DNA of 64,000 nucleotides from a virus, in IMG/VR virus record IMGVR_UViG_3300025897_002116, positions 1 to 64,000 of that record, one strand, 5' to 3'. Positions 48,020-56,777 of the stretch are shown in pieces. The translations under genes were made by a program, and so were the position numbers. Below the pieces are notes generated by a model that made no database searches, was not told the origin of the DNA, and saw nothing but the letters and a program-made list of their open reading frames with translations. Numbering within the stretch: the stretch's first letter is position 1; each line of letters begins with the position of its first letter.

Positions 48020-48490
48020 TTAGTATTTATTTTCTAAGTAGAAATAAAAATCTAGGATAGTGCCTTTAGATTCTAAGATTTCATCATCGTACTCTTTGTC
48101 GGGAATGCCGAATTTTTTACATAAGCCTTTTTTTAGTGCTTCTAATCGTTTTGATTCTTCTTTTTCAAAATCTACGAGAAGTCTTTTTCTTCTAGCCCTT
48201 GCTAGTGAGGTTTCTTCCACCCATTTAAGTTGGTCTCGGATTGAAAGTTGGAATTTTTCATTTAACTGGTGTTCTACTATTTCAGCTTCAAATTCAAATG
48301 GTGCATAATCAAAATCGCCATTCTCTATTCTATCAAGAATAGGCGCGTTTGCCGGTAAAGGTTTAGTTTTTGCCGTAAAACTTCTCCACCACATAAATCG
48401 ATCATATGGCTTTTTATAGTAATTTTTTTTAAAGTATCTTTCTAACCAAGTTAATTTATGGGTAGGACTATAAGGTAATGAAATATCCAT
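48020..48490 (-). CDS. Hypothetical conserved phage protein
   Basis: A 156-residue protein, aromatic-rich N-terminus (LTWLERYFKKNYYKKPYDRF) and helical body. I recall similar marine T4-like phage proteins near head/lysis genes but cannot name a function. Confidence 0.65.
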   Translation of the reverse strand: MDISLPYSPTHKLTWLERYFKKNYYKKPYDRFMWWRSFTAKTKPLPANAPILDRIENGDFDYAPFEFEAEIVEHQLNEKFQLSIRDQLKWVEETSLARARRKRLLVDFEKEESKRLEALKKGLCKKFGIPDKEYDDEILESKGTILDFYFYLENKY

Positions 48491-48504
48491 ATCTAAATAT
48501 AGTA

Positions 48505-48948
48505 TTAAATTTTTAAAAATCCAACTTTTTCAAAGAATTTCTGTCCTCTTATATTATCTTTAACGCAATAAAGTCTAATATCTTTACCTACATGATAGCA
48601 AACATAATTACAGAAATCATGGGAGTCACCGTGTATTCTCTTTTTTGAGACAAACATATTATAGAGGTAATTATTATCAAACCAAACATAGCCGAGAACA
48701 TTATTATTCTCCTTTAAAACAAACATTAAATTGTTTTTTTGAAATCTATGTTTGGCTTCTTCAACATTAAACATTCCTGCCCATTGTATTTCTGAGTTGA
48801 ATAAGTCAATGCATTTTTGGACTAGATGGAGATCATCAGGTTCTACTTGTTGAACATTTAAATTAGGTCTAAGTGTAGGTGCTTTAAAAACCTCTTTATC
48901 GGCAATGTACCAAATTTTTTTTGTAGGATCTTCAACAAGTGGAAACAT
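48505..48948 (-). CDS. GNAT-type acetyltransferase-like protein
   Basis: A 147-residue protein: VLGYVWFDNNYLYNMFVSKK (strand 4-5 region, about 88-107), then FCNYVCYHVGKDIRLYCVKD and RGQKFFEKVGFLKI, the classical GNAT C-terminal ending. The acetyl-CoA loop (Q/RxxGxG/A) is not clear. Substrate unknown. Starts with a TAATG overlap. Confidence 0.65.
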   Translation of the reverse strand: MFPLVEDPTKKIWYIADKEVFKAPTLRPNLNVQQVEPDDLHLVQKCIDLFNSEIQWAGMFNVEEAKHRFQKNNLMFVLKENNNVLGYVWFDNNYLYNMFVSKKRIHGDSHDFCNYVCYHVGKDIRLYCVKDNIRGQKFFEKVGFLKI

Positions 48949-49121
48949 TACTTAGTCTTTTGTAGTATTTCAAGAGCGCGTTGTATTTCTTCAGTTGTGT
49001 ATTCTAAGAGAATTTGATAAGCTCGTCGATCATCTACTTTTCGTTTAAAGTCTTTTGATTCGCTTTGATGACTTGAAAGTCTATTTTGTCTATCATGCCA
49101 GGCTGTAATTGTATCACTCAT
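48948..49121 (-). CDS. Hypothetical 57-residue protein
   Basis: A short gene in the gap: MSDTITAWHDRQNRLSSHQS ... RALEILQKTK. Charged, helical. It starts at GTTATG of a promoter and its stop overlaps the GNAT start as TAATG, so it is very likely real. Confidence 0.65.
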   Translation of the reverse strand: MSDTITAWHDRQNRLSSHQSESKDFKRKVDDRRAYQILLEYTTEEIQRALEILQKTK

Positions 49122-49143
49122 AACTTTCTATTTTTATATTTAC

Positions 49144-49175
49144 TTAAAGATAGTATAATTTAACCAGAAAACCAA
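49144..49175 (-). promoter_or_regulatory. Bacteroidetes-type promoter
   Basis: TTG at 49175-49173, 20-nt spacer, TATCTTTAA at 49152-49144, then AAAGTTATG at the 57-residue gene. Confidence 0.75.
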
Positions 49176-49178
49176 CTA

Positions 49179-49679
49179 TTACAAGTTTTTATTATGAACT
49201 AAAATACCATTAGCAAAAAAATTACTATTGTCTTCTACATGAAAAATATAAGTCTGTACTGGTTCTCTCTCCTGTTCTTCTAAGTCTACAAGTTTTACAT
49301 TCTCTAGTTCCAAATCAATTAAACTATCTCCTACTTTAAGTTGATTAATTTCGGAGGTAAAAGTGTATCTTGCTGATGTTAGGTTTGGTTTATAAGATGC
49401 TAGGTGTTTACCCTCAACATAGTATGGATGATCAAATGTAGAAATTATTTCAATATCATTTTCTAATATCAATTTGATTAAGTCATTATGTATAGAGGTA
49501 GAAACTTCTATTACTTCTTTAACTTCTATTTCTTGAGTTTTTTCGTTATAAGAGAGAACAAAATCACCTATTCTAATGTCCTCTATGTACTTAGTATAGT
49601 AATCCTCCATGGTAACCTCTGTACCTGCTACAAAGCAAAGTTTATTGGACATTTGTTTACTATTTAAAAATTTTTCCAT
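49179..49679 (-). CDS. Stand-alone Hint (intein-like) domain protein
   Basis: A 166-residue protein that is nearly all Hint domain: first Cys in LCFVAGTEVTM (about 15), STFDHPYYV (TxxH block, about 82) and the ending NFFANGILVHNKNL with the His-Asn pair (about 161-162). Only ~14 residues precede and three follow it; the residue after HN is Lys, so C-terminal cleavage rather than splicing is expected. Paralogous to the last Hint domain of the gene at 52084. Confidence 0.85.
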   Translation of the reverse strand: MEKFLNSKQMSNKLCFVAGTEVTMEDYYTKYIEDIRIGDFVLSYNEKTQEIEVKEVIEVSTSIHNDLIKLILENDIEIISTFDHPYYVEGKHLASYKPNLTSARYTFTSEINQLKVGDSLIDLELENVKLVDLEEQEREPVQTYIFHVEDNSNFFANGILVHNKNL

Positions 49680-49761
49680 TTATATCTATTAAATTTTTGA
49701 AATATTTACACTTGCTTTAAGGAAATAAAACAGTCTGCACTATACTTTTCATATGCTACTT

Positions 49762-50904
49762 TCAAATTAAACTTTTTGCTTTCTTTTTTAAATCTTTATT
49801 TTTTACTTGTATTACTATTTGGTATTTAGTTCCTTCTTCTACTTTATCATATGTCATATGCTGCCAAGGTTTATAAATATATACATCTCCTTGTTTAATC
49901 TTACAAACAGCGCATCCTCCTTCTTTACTTCGTTCCCAACTTTCTTCTGCAATAAGGTTACCTCCTTTGAAATTATCATTTAAGTATATATCAATACTCA
50001 TACATAGTTGTTCAGGGGCAGATAAAGGCATTCCTTTAGTAGTCATAACATGTCTATCGTATTTATCTCCTTCTTTGTATCTGAATAGACTGATATCTAA
50101 ATCATTAAAATTAACATTATTAAACTCTTTAAATATTTTCTCACTAATGATACTATTTAATCTTTGATTAGATTTAATTTTTGGTACATATCCAAATCCT
50201 CTAGAATGCACTACTCCTTTTACTAAAGCTGAAGTTTTATGATCTTTTAAATCGTTAATATTATCTTCTAGAAGTTCATTACAAAGATCTTGAGGTATTA
50301 TATTAGTTAATTTACGAAAAAGAGGAGTGCAAACAAACTCTTTACCTACATAATAAGTCCAACATACTTCTTTATAGTCTCTCATAAATTTAGGATAAGA
50401 TTTGAGAGAGTCTTTCTTGAAATGATATATCTTTTTGTTTAAAAGTTTATCTTTTTTTAATCTAGCATATTCATATATCGATAAACAACAGTTTTGGTTA
50501 GCTATAGATTTAGCTGCTTCTTCAAACTTACCGTAACTTCTATCTTTATATGTATCCATAAAGATACCATCATACTTAATGCCTTTCTCTGCTAATGTAG
50601 GTATTACTTCAGTCCAGTCACCAAATAAGATAGTAACATTTGACTTACCTATAGCCCATTCTAACGCTTTTTCATAAATCTGAGGGTTTATTTCTATACA
50701 GGTGTAGTGGTTTGCAAGTTCTGACATTTTATTTGCCGAGAATCCCATTCCGAATCCAACATCAAGAACGTTGCCTCCATTTTCACAAACTACGTTTGAA
50801 TACATATCCATCAGAGATTTGGATATAGAATCCATTACAATGGAACGATTATTATTTTTTAGGTAAATTGTTTTACCTGTAAATACTACCTCTTTATCTC
50901 TCAT
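49762..50904 (-). CDS. Methyltransferase fused to a 2OG-Fe(II) oxygenase-like domain
   Basis: A 380-residue protein. N-terminal half: VLDVGFGMGFSANKMSEL (motif I, about 46-63), TCIEINPQIYEKALEW, ILFGDWTEVIPTL and GIFMDTY, a class I SAM methyltransferase of the arginine/guanidinoacetate N-methyltransferase-like type. C-terminal half: KYDRHVMTTKG, DIYLNDNFKGGNLIAEE and PWQHMTYDKV...GTKYQIVIQV, prolyl-4-hydroxylase-like, but with HVM in place of HxD and Lys in place of the 2-oxoglutarate Arg, so activity is doubtful. Confidence 0.75.
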   Translation of the reverse strand: MRDKEVVFTGKTIYLKNNNRSIVMDSISKSLMDMYSNVVCENGGNVLDVGFGMGFSANKMSELANHYTCIEINPQIYEKALEWAIGKSNVTILFGDWTEVIPTLAEKGIKYDGIFMDTYKDRSYGKFEEAAKSIANQNCCLSIYEYARLKKDKLLNKKIYHFKKDSLKSYPKFMRDYKEVCWTYYVGKEFVCTPLFRKLTNIIPQDLCNELLEDNINDLKDHKTSALVKGVVHSRGFGYVPKIKSNQRLNSIISEKIFKEFNNVNFNDLDISLFRYKEGDKYDRHVMTTKGMPLSAPEQLCMSIDIYLNDNFKGGNLIAEESWERSKEGGCAVCKIKQGDVYIYKPWQHMTYDKVEEGTKYQIVIQVKNKDLKKKAKSLI

Positions 50905-51425
50905 ATTAAACTTGTATCTAATTTTAATCGCGTTTTTGATATTCCTATTTGGAATATTTCAATATTATGTGGGAGTTCAATTACGAATTTTATAATATTA
51001 GAAACTTCTGAGAATTTTAGTTTTTGATTTTTTACTAACTTAGCACTCTCTAATGTATTAGGGTATACATTTATAATACGAACTTCCTTTTCTATATCTC
51101 GTAATTCAAATGTTTTTTGTTCTAAATGTTTTTTATCCTCAATATACTTTTGATTAGGGCCTCCAAATATTAATGCAGATGTTAGTATATTAATTATAGT
51201 TTTAGGTTTATATTTCCACTCTTTATAAACAAGTTCAAATAAATCAGATTGTAATTTATCTTTATATTCATTATTAATAAATACATCATACTCGTTTATC
51301 ACATTTGAAAAGTAATGTGCATACGAATCAGTAGTACTTAGGGAATCAGCTTTATGACCATTTGAAGAGAGATGATCTTTTATATTCTTTCCCAATCCAT
51401 AATTTCCTGTAACTAATATTTTCAT
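50901..51425 (-). CDS. SDR-like NAD(P)-binding protein
   Basis: A 174-residue protein: ILVTGNYGLGKNIKDHLSS (GxxGxG, about 4-20), DVFINNEYKD (NN.. motif) and IINILTSALIFGGPNQKYIE with a YxxxK-like YIEDK. A short Rossmann dehydrogenase or epimerase. Overlaps the fusion gene by 4 nt. Confidence 0.65.
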   Translation of the reverse strand: MKILVTGNYGLGKNIKDHLSSNGHKADSLSTTDSYAHYFSNVINEYDVFINNEYKDKLQSDLFELVYKEWKYKPKTIINILTSALIFGGPNQKYIEDKKHLEQKTFELRDIEKEVRIINVYPNTLESAKLVKNQKLKFSEVSNIIKFVIELPHNIEIFQIGISKTRLKLDTSLI

Positions 51426-51437
51426 ACCATAAAGGTA

Positions 51438-51932
51438 TTACAGTAGTGGGTTTTTTAAATCTAAATGTTCGTAAAAGTAGAACCCGATTAAACTCCATCG
51501 ATTTCCCTTAGTAACTTCTAAGACTTCGTGTTCTAATGAATGTTTAAAAGTGTAAAGGGAACCTGTATTTTTTGGTAGTATCTGGTATTTCGGTTGGTGT
51601 ATAACAAAATCACCTCCTTCGTAATCTTCATTTAAAGAAGCTCCTATATTATAAATCTGATTATCATAATAGATATCTCTATGTCTACCGAACTTGTCAC
51701 CAACGGAATAGTTAAACATATGAATAGCATCTAAACTTTTAACAACTTTAATTCCAGTTGTTTCAGTAAAGTAAGAATCCATTCTATCAAAAATCCACCG
51801 TATATATTGATTCCACCCAATAGAATAAAAATTATAACTAATAGGACGTGGGTATTCATTCCTCTCTGTCTTTTGTAACTTAGCCGAAAGTTTTATAATA
51901 GCATCACATTCTTGTTTATTAAATGAAATCAT
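51438..51932 (-). CDS. Prolyl-4-hydroxylase-like 2OG-Fe(II) oxygenase
   Basis: Start at the ATG at 51932 (the frame could open at TTG 51935), 164 residues. Full triad: HRD in FGRHRDIYYD (about 97-99), distal His in TFKHSLEHEVLEVTKG and the Arg in NRWSLIGFY; ASLNEDYEGGDFVIHQP between them is the P4H core. Hydroxylates a protein or small substrate; tail-protein modification is inference from neighbours. Confidence 0.8.
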   Translation of the reverse strand: MISFNKQECDAIIKLSAKLQKTERNEYPRPISYNFYSIGWNQYIRWIFDRMDSYFTETTGIKVVKSLDAIHMFNYSVGDKFGRHRDIYYDNQIYNIGASLNEDYEGGDFVIHQPKYQILPKNTGSLYTFKHSLEHEVLEVTKGNRWSLIGFYFYEHLDLKNPLL

Positions 51933-52075
51933 CAAAGATGCTTAGCACTAAATAATTCAAAAAATTTAGTTACAGTTCGTCTAATTTGAGATTTTTCAGT
52001 ATCAGTCAATACTTGTACAGTTCGATTTTGAACATTAGTATTTGATACTTTTTTGTATAATGTTGGTTTTTTCAT
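51932..52075 (-). CDS. Hypothetical 47-residue basic protein
   Basis: A short gene in the gap: MKKPTLYKKVSNTNVQNRTV ... KFFELFSAKHL. Its stop overlaps the following ATG as TGATG, and the Hint gene ends 8 nt upstream of its start, so it is a coupled operon member. Unknown function. Confidence 0.6.
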   Translation of the reverse strand: MKKPTLYKKVSNTNVQNRTVQVLTDTEKSQIRRTVTKFFELFSAKHL

Positions 52076-52083
52076 ACTATTAA

Positions 52084-54402
52084 TTATTTATTGTGCACTA
52101 ATATTCCGTTAGCGTAAAAATTTCTATTATCTTCAACGGAAAAAATATAAGTTTGAGTTGGTACAACTGGTAGTTCCGTTATACTCAAAATAGTAGTTTC
52201 AATATCACTATCTAATGTGTATACCGTATCACCAACTTTTATCTGAGAAACTTCTAACGGTAAGTCATATCTTTCGTTTGTTAACTTAGGAGCATACGAT
52301 GCAAGTTCTAAATTATTTACATAGAATGGGTGGTCATGTGTAGATATAACTTCTGTTTGATTTGAAAAAGTATATTTAACCAAATCATCATGTACTGGTG
52401 ATTCAGTATCTAATACATTCTTATCTTGATGTATTCCAGTTTTTTCATTATACGTTAAGACTGTATCACCAACTACTACGTCTTCTATGTTTTTTTCATC
52501 TCCATTGGATAACATAATTGAAGTTCCTGCAATAAAACAATACCTATTATGTACCAATACCTTATTTGCAAAAAAGTTATGATTTACTTCTACTGTCTTT
52601 ACATTGTAAACAGCAGTTGGTTCTGTTAGTATTTCGGTTGATAATATTGTTAATTCTGAACCATCTTGTTTAAATACTTTGAATCCTTCTTCTGCTTTTG
52701 TTGTAGTAAGATTGTATACACCTGTAGTGTAATCTGGGTCCATAGATACCCATCCTTTTTCTTTTGAATATAATGGATGATCTAACGTTGATTCTATAAT
52801 ACTGTTATCTTCAAATGTGTATTTTACAGTTGTATTTACCAATTTGGATCCGATTCCTTTAACTAAGTGCGGCTCTACTACATTAGTAGCAAAATTAAAA
52901 GACAAAACAGAATCTCCTATTTTAATATCTTCTACTAATTTATACTCGCCATTTGCTAAGGTAATTTCAGTTCCTGCTACAAAACAAGGAGCGTTGTGTG
53001 ATACGATGGCTTGAAAAGAAGTAGACCCACTTATGATATATGTATCAGTATCTTCAACATCTAACTCAACAATTTTCAAACCAGTATCGGATGTTACATA
53101 AAAGTTAACCTCGTCTATATCAATAATATTACCGTTTAAATCAAAGAAATAATCATCATCCGGGTTTAGATATTGGGTAGGTTTATATGCTGTTTGATTT
53201 GAAGAAGAATTATAGACTAACCACTGTTTACCGGTGCCGGTGAATTTAGAATCTGAATCGATTACAACTTCCATAAGTGCATTATAAGTTGAATCTCTTT
53301 CTACTTTAAATACAACTTGTGATGATGTTATGAATGATCCAGATGGTAATTCGTTACCTTCAAAATTCCAAGCTAGTAATGTGGAATCGGATTCAACTTG
53401 TGGTGAACCAGAAATAAAATACGATGATACAAAGTCTCCGACTTCCGTATCTCCTATTTCGGTGAAAGTACCGTCTACCATTTGTATTTTATGAGTAGAC
53501 AATATACCAGATGATCCTGCTTTTATAAAGTTTGTAGCAAACTCATAATAATGAATATCTGATAGCTTATTAATGTACCTTGTTGTGTCCACTTCAGATG
53601 ATATGTCAGCAGGTAATTCAAATATAGAACTTATCTTATAACTATGTAGTGTTACTACACTTAAATCACTCCCATACACTATTTGAAAAGATCTTACAGA
53701 TGTTATGTGGCCATTATCATCGGTATTAGACGTATTATAGTGATATTGGAGGATTAATTTATCATCTCCTTTAATTTCCTCTACAAATGAATTCCATCTA
53801 TCTTCGTTTGACTCATTTTCTACTGTAGAACCTATTTTATAGAAACTAATAGGGTTATATACTTCGGTTATATCCTTTATAGCAACATCTGGAATATTAG
53901 ATGGGTTAATAGTTGATTCTAGTGTATTTGTAATTGAATCAGATCCAGAGTAATAATGTGAAACTACAAAACTACCGCTATCAGTTGAATCACTTGAATC
54001 AAATAAACTAAGTAGCTCTAATGTGCTTTTACAGTATACACTATCAAATAAAGCAGATTCATCATATGCTAACCTTAATATAAATTTATCATCTGAATCT
54101 TCTATACTTTCTGGGTATATTGTGTTTAAATCCTCTGGATGTAGAACTATATTATCAGCAAGTGATGGAATACTTGTGGTTATAGCAGTAGATATCGCAG
54201 AAACTATCTCATTGTGAAAAACTGGTTTGTAAGTAATATGTAACTCAGCTATGTCATTTGTAGTAAGGATTTCAGCAAATTCAGTAAAATTAAAATTTGA
54301 CAATTCATTACCGACTATACTAGTATCTGTGTTTATTTCTAATAACCTAAGATTTCCATTACTGTCTTTTGCAAAATCTGCAGAAAAAAATGTGCCTTTC
54401 AT
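52084..54402 (-). CDS. Large virion-type protein with three tandem Hint domains
   Basis: A 772-residue protein. The N-terminus (FFSADFAKDSNGNLRLLEIN, then TDT) resembles the ATP-grasp-like start of some marine T4-like phage proteins. A degenerate Hint-like region (about 290-470) lacks the first Cys but ends VSHNAP. Two intact Hint domains follow (about 472-621 and 624-772): CFVAGTEITL/STLDHPLY/LVHNR and CFIAGTSIML/STHDHPFYV/LVHNK. Residues after HN are Arg, or Lys and then the end, so autocatalytic cleavage is more likely than splicing. The function of the released parts is unknown. Confidence 0.8.
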   Translation of the reverse strand: MKGTFFSADFAKDSNGNLRLLEINTDTSIVGNELSNFNFTEFAEILTTNDIAELHITYKPVFHNEIVSAISTAITTSIPSLADNIVLHPEDLNTIYPESIEDSDDKFILRLAYDESALFDSVYCKSTLELLSLFDSSDSTDSGSFVVSHYYSGSDSITNTLESTINPSNIPDVAIKDITEVYNPISFYKIGSTVENESNEDRWNSFVEEIKGDDKLILQYHYNTSNTDDNGHITSVRSFQIVYGSDLSVVTLHSYKISSIFELPADISSEVDTTRYINKLSDIHYYEFATNFIKAGSSGILSTHKIQMVDGTFTEIGDTEVGDFVSSYFISGSPQVESDSTLLAWNFEGNELPSGSFITSSQVVFKVERDSTYNALMEVVIDSDSKFTGTGKQWLVYNSSSNQTAYKPTQYLNPDDDYFFDLNGNIIDIDEVNFYVTSDTGLKIVELDVEDTDTYIISGSTSFQAIVSHNAPCFVAGTEITLANGEYKLVEDIKIGDSVLSFNFATNVVEPHLVKGIGSKLVNTTVKYTFEDNSIIESTLDHPLYSKEKGWVSMDPDYTTGVYNLTTTKAEEGFKVFKQDGSELTILSTEILTEPTAVYNVKTVEVNHNFFANKVLVHNRYCFIAGTSIMLSNGDEKNIEDVVVGDTVLTYNEKTGIHQDKNVLDTESPVHDDLVKYTFSNQTEVISTHDHPFYVNNLELASYAPKLTNERYDLPLEVSQIKVGDTVYTLDSDIETTILSITELPVVPTQTYIFSVEDNRNFYANGILVHNK

Positions 54403-54418
54403 GTAGTAAGTATTTTAA

Positions 54419-54427
54419 AATAAATAG
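54419..54427 (-). promoter_or_regulatory. Candidate late-promoter motif CTATTTATT
   Basis: CTATTTATT lies 16 nt before the ATG at 54402 on the minus strand; weaker variant of the sites at 1467, 3819 and 46579. Confidence 0.25.
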
Positions 54428-54574
54428 AAGTATTTTCAGTAATACCTACTGATCTGTTAGTCTTTTTTACCATAGTCACCGTATAAGCATTCTACTCCCC
54501 GCTATACAGAAATTGTATCTTACTTAGCCCTACTGTGCGGTATGGGTACTTAAGGGTAACTATCTTTAATTAAT

Positions 54575-54742
54575 TTATTTGTTTTCCTCTACGGAAGCGG
54601 CACGGTAAGCTGTAATCAACTTTTTTATTTCACCTGCGAATTTGCGAGCTCTCTGTTGAGACGCTTTAGTAGTGCCGGAATTGTTTTCTGCTAATCCGTT
54701 AAAATTAGACTGTATTTCTTCAAATAACTCTTGTTTGTTCAT
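54575..54742 (-). CDS. Histone H1/Hc1-like small basic protein
   Basis: A 55-residue gene read in the gap: MNKQELFEEIQSNFNGLAEN followed by GTTKASQQRARKFAGEIKK. Length, the 'G..KA...R.RK....IK' spacing and the helical basic character match the Hc1/H1-like histone family common in Bacteroidetes. It probably binds DNA. It is 19 nt after groEL in the same direction. Confidence 0.6.
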   Translation of the reverse strand: MNKQELFEEIQSNFNGLAENNSGTTKASQQRARKFAGEIKKLITAYRAASVEENK

Positions 54743-54761
54743 AATTTTTAATTTAATTGTT

Positions 54762-56405
54762 TTAACCTAATAGCATATTTGGATCTATACTATCTTCTTT
54801 TTTATTTAACTCTGGTGTAATAGAAACTACTGCTTCTGTTATTAACATCGTACCAGCTACCGATGCGGCATTTTCTAGTGCCAGTCTTGCGACTTTGGTC
54901 GGATCAATAATACCTGCTGAGAACATATTTACTTTCTTATTCTCTCTAGGATTATACCCTAACCAATTATCTTTAGAGTTTCGTAACTCTTTATCAATAC
55001 TGTTTATACTTTCGGCAGTAAATCCAGCATTCTGTAGTATCTTCTTAAATGGTGCCACACAGGAATTAAGTACTATCTGGTATCCTTTTCGTTCATCAGT
55101 AGAATCAATTGAATCTAATCTAGTTTGTAGCATTGTAGCTGCATTTAGTAATGCAATTCCTCCTCCAGGTAATATACCTTCTTCTAAAGCTGCTTTTGTA
55201 GCATGTAGTGCATCGTCAACTCTATCTTTCTTTTCTTTCATTTCAACCTCTGTATGACCTCCTACATGTACAATTGCTACTCCTCCAATAAATTTAGCTA
55301 AACGGTCTTGAAGGGTTTCTTTTTCGTAGGGTGAAACTGTATCGTCAATCTGGTGTTTTATCTCTTCAATACGAGCTGAGATTTTTTCTTCTGTTCCTTT
55401 AGCGTCAATAAGCGTGGTGGTGTCTTTACCCACAGTAACCTTATTAGCTTTACCAAGCCAGGTAGCATCAAATTTATCTAATCTCATTCCTTTTTCAGTA
55501 GATACTACTTGACCTCCAGTCATTATTGCAATATCCTCTAATACAGCTTTTCTTCTTTCTCCAAACTCAGGAGCTTTAACCGCCACTACATTTAGAATTC
55601 CTCTCATTTTATTAACAACAAGTGTCGACAAAGCTTCTCCATCTATATCTTCAGCAATTACTAATAATGATTTACTCTGTTGGGAGGCACCTTCTAAGAT
55701 AGGTAGTAACTCTTTTACCTGTGTTAGACGTTTATCTGTAATTAAAATTAACGGATCACGAAGAACAGCTGTCATTGTGGTATTATCGGTAACAAAATAA
55801 GGAGATTTATAACCTCTATCGAATTGCATTCCTTCGACAGTTTCTAAATATGTTTCTCCTGTTTTTGATTCCTCAATTGTCACAACTCCGTCTCTACCTA
55901 CCTTATCCATGGCAGTGGAAATTAATTCGCCTACTTCCGTATCATTATTAGCTGAAATGGTAGCGACTTGTTTTAGCTGCTCTTCATCCGTTATTTCTTT
56001 AGAGTAATCTTTCTGTAGGAATTCTACGACTTCTTTTACTGCTTTATCAATTCCTCTTTTAATATCTACTGCATTTGAACCTGCATCTAGAGAATTGATA
56101 CCTTCATCAAGAATGGATTGTGCAAGTAGAGTAGAAGTTGTAGTTCCGTCGCCGGCTTGTTCTCCTGTTTTAATAGAAGCTTGTTTTACAATTTGTGCTC
56201 CTAAATTTTCAACTTTATCTTTTAATTCAATAGATTTAGCAACTGTTACTCCGTCTTTAGTAGATATTGGATTTCCCATCTCTTGTTCTAAAATAACATT
56301 ACGACCTGAGGGTCCTAGTGTTGCGGTGACTGCATTTGCTAATTTATCTACTCCGTCTGCAAGTTTATTTCTTGCTTCTTTTGAAAAAATAATTTCTTTA
56401 TTCAT
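54762..56405 (-). CDS. groEL: Chaperonin GroEL
   Basis: A full-length 547-residue Hsp60. Seen: [14 protein letters not shown] and [14 protein letters not shown] near the N-terminus, the ATP-binding [15 protein letters not shown] (about 83-97), [15 protein letters not shown] in the apical region and [20 protein letters not shown] near the C-terminus. The usual GGM-rich tail is replaced by a short DPNMLLG end. It forms the folding chamber together with GroES (1 nt upstream). Confidence 0.97.
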   Translation of the reverse strand: MNKEIIFSKEARNKLADGVDKLANAVTATLGPSGRNVILEQEMGNPISTKDGVTVAKSIELKDKVENLGAQIVKQASIKTGEQAGDGTTTSTLLAQSILDEGINSLDAGSNAVDIKRGIDKAVKEVVEFLQKDYSKEITDEEQLKQVATISANNDTEVGELISTAMDKVGRDGVVTIEESKTGETYLETVEGMQFDRGYKSPYFVTDNTTMTAVLRDPLILITDKRLTQVKELLPILEGASQQSKSLLVIAEDIDGEALSTLVVNKMRGILNVVAVKAPEFGERRKAVLEDIAIMTGGQVVSTEKGMRLDKFDATWLGKANKVTVGKDTTTLIDAKGTEEKISARIEEIKHQIDDTVSPYEKETLQDRLAKFIGGVAIVHVGGHTEVEMKEKKDRVDDALHATKAALEEGILPGGGIALLNAATMLQTRLDSIDSTDERKGYQIVLNSCVAPFKKILQNAGFTAESINSIDKELRNSKDNWLGYNPRENKKVNMFSAGIIDPTKVARLALENAASVAGTMLITEAVVSITPELNKKEDSIDPNMLLG

Positions 56406-56406
56406 T

Positions 56407-56709
56407 TTATGATTCTTTTACAACTGCTAAAATTTCTCTGTCTTGTGCTATATAGAACTCTTCACCTTCAAAGTCAATTCGAAGTGTTCCTATTTTTGGA
56501 ACAAGTACTATGTCTCCTACCTTGCAGGATCGGACAGTAATTAATTGATTATGTTCGGACATTCGGCCAGGACCGACTGCTAGTACTTCTCCCATTTCTG
56601 GTTTTTCTTTTCCTAAATCTGGGATTACTATTGAACCGTAAGTTTGTTCTCCTTCATCTATTGGTTTTAGAAGAACGCGGTCATTTGCTGGTGATAACTT
56701 TTTTAACAT
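56407..56709 (-). CDS. groES: Co-chaperonin GroES
   Basis: A 100-residue Hsp10: NDRVLLKPIDEGEQTYGSIV (mobile loop about 19-32), IPDLGKEKPEMGEVLAVGPG and VGDIVLVPKIGTLRIDFEGE. Caps GroEL. First gene of the chaperonin unit with its own promoter. Confidence 0.95.
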   Translation of the reverse strand: MLKKLSPANDRVLLKPIDEGEQTYGSIVIPDLGKEKPEMGEVLAVGPGRMSEHNQLITVRSCKVGDIVLVPKIGTLRIDFEGEEFYIAQDREILAVVKES

Positions 56710-56728
56710 ATATATAACGTTTTAGTTT

Positions 56729-56759
56729 ATTAATATAAGAAATAAAATTTTAAGATCAA
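56729..56759 (-). promoter_or_regulatory. Promoter of groES-groEL
   Basis: TTG at 56759-56757, 19-nt spacer, TATATTAAT at 56737-56729. CGCTCTCGAG (one arm of an inverted repeat) lies directly upstream of the -33 box. Confidence 0.65.
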
Positions 56760-56760
56760 A

Positions 56761-56770
56761 CTCGAGAGCG
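56761..56770. repeat. Inverted repeat arm flanking hsp20 (left)
   Basis: CTCGAGAGCG, extended to 11 bases (ACTCGAGAGCG) shared in inverse orientation with 57244-57254. The two arms flank the Hsp20 gene and lie at its two promoter regions; operator function is a guess. Confidence 0.5.
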
Positions 56771-56777
56771 GAAATAA

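Noticed and set aside
54403-54574. tRNA or attachment site before the Hint gene
   Set aside because: A bulged 7-bp hairpin is present, but no tRNA arms or T-loop; no repeat of an attachment core was found.
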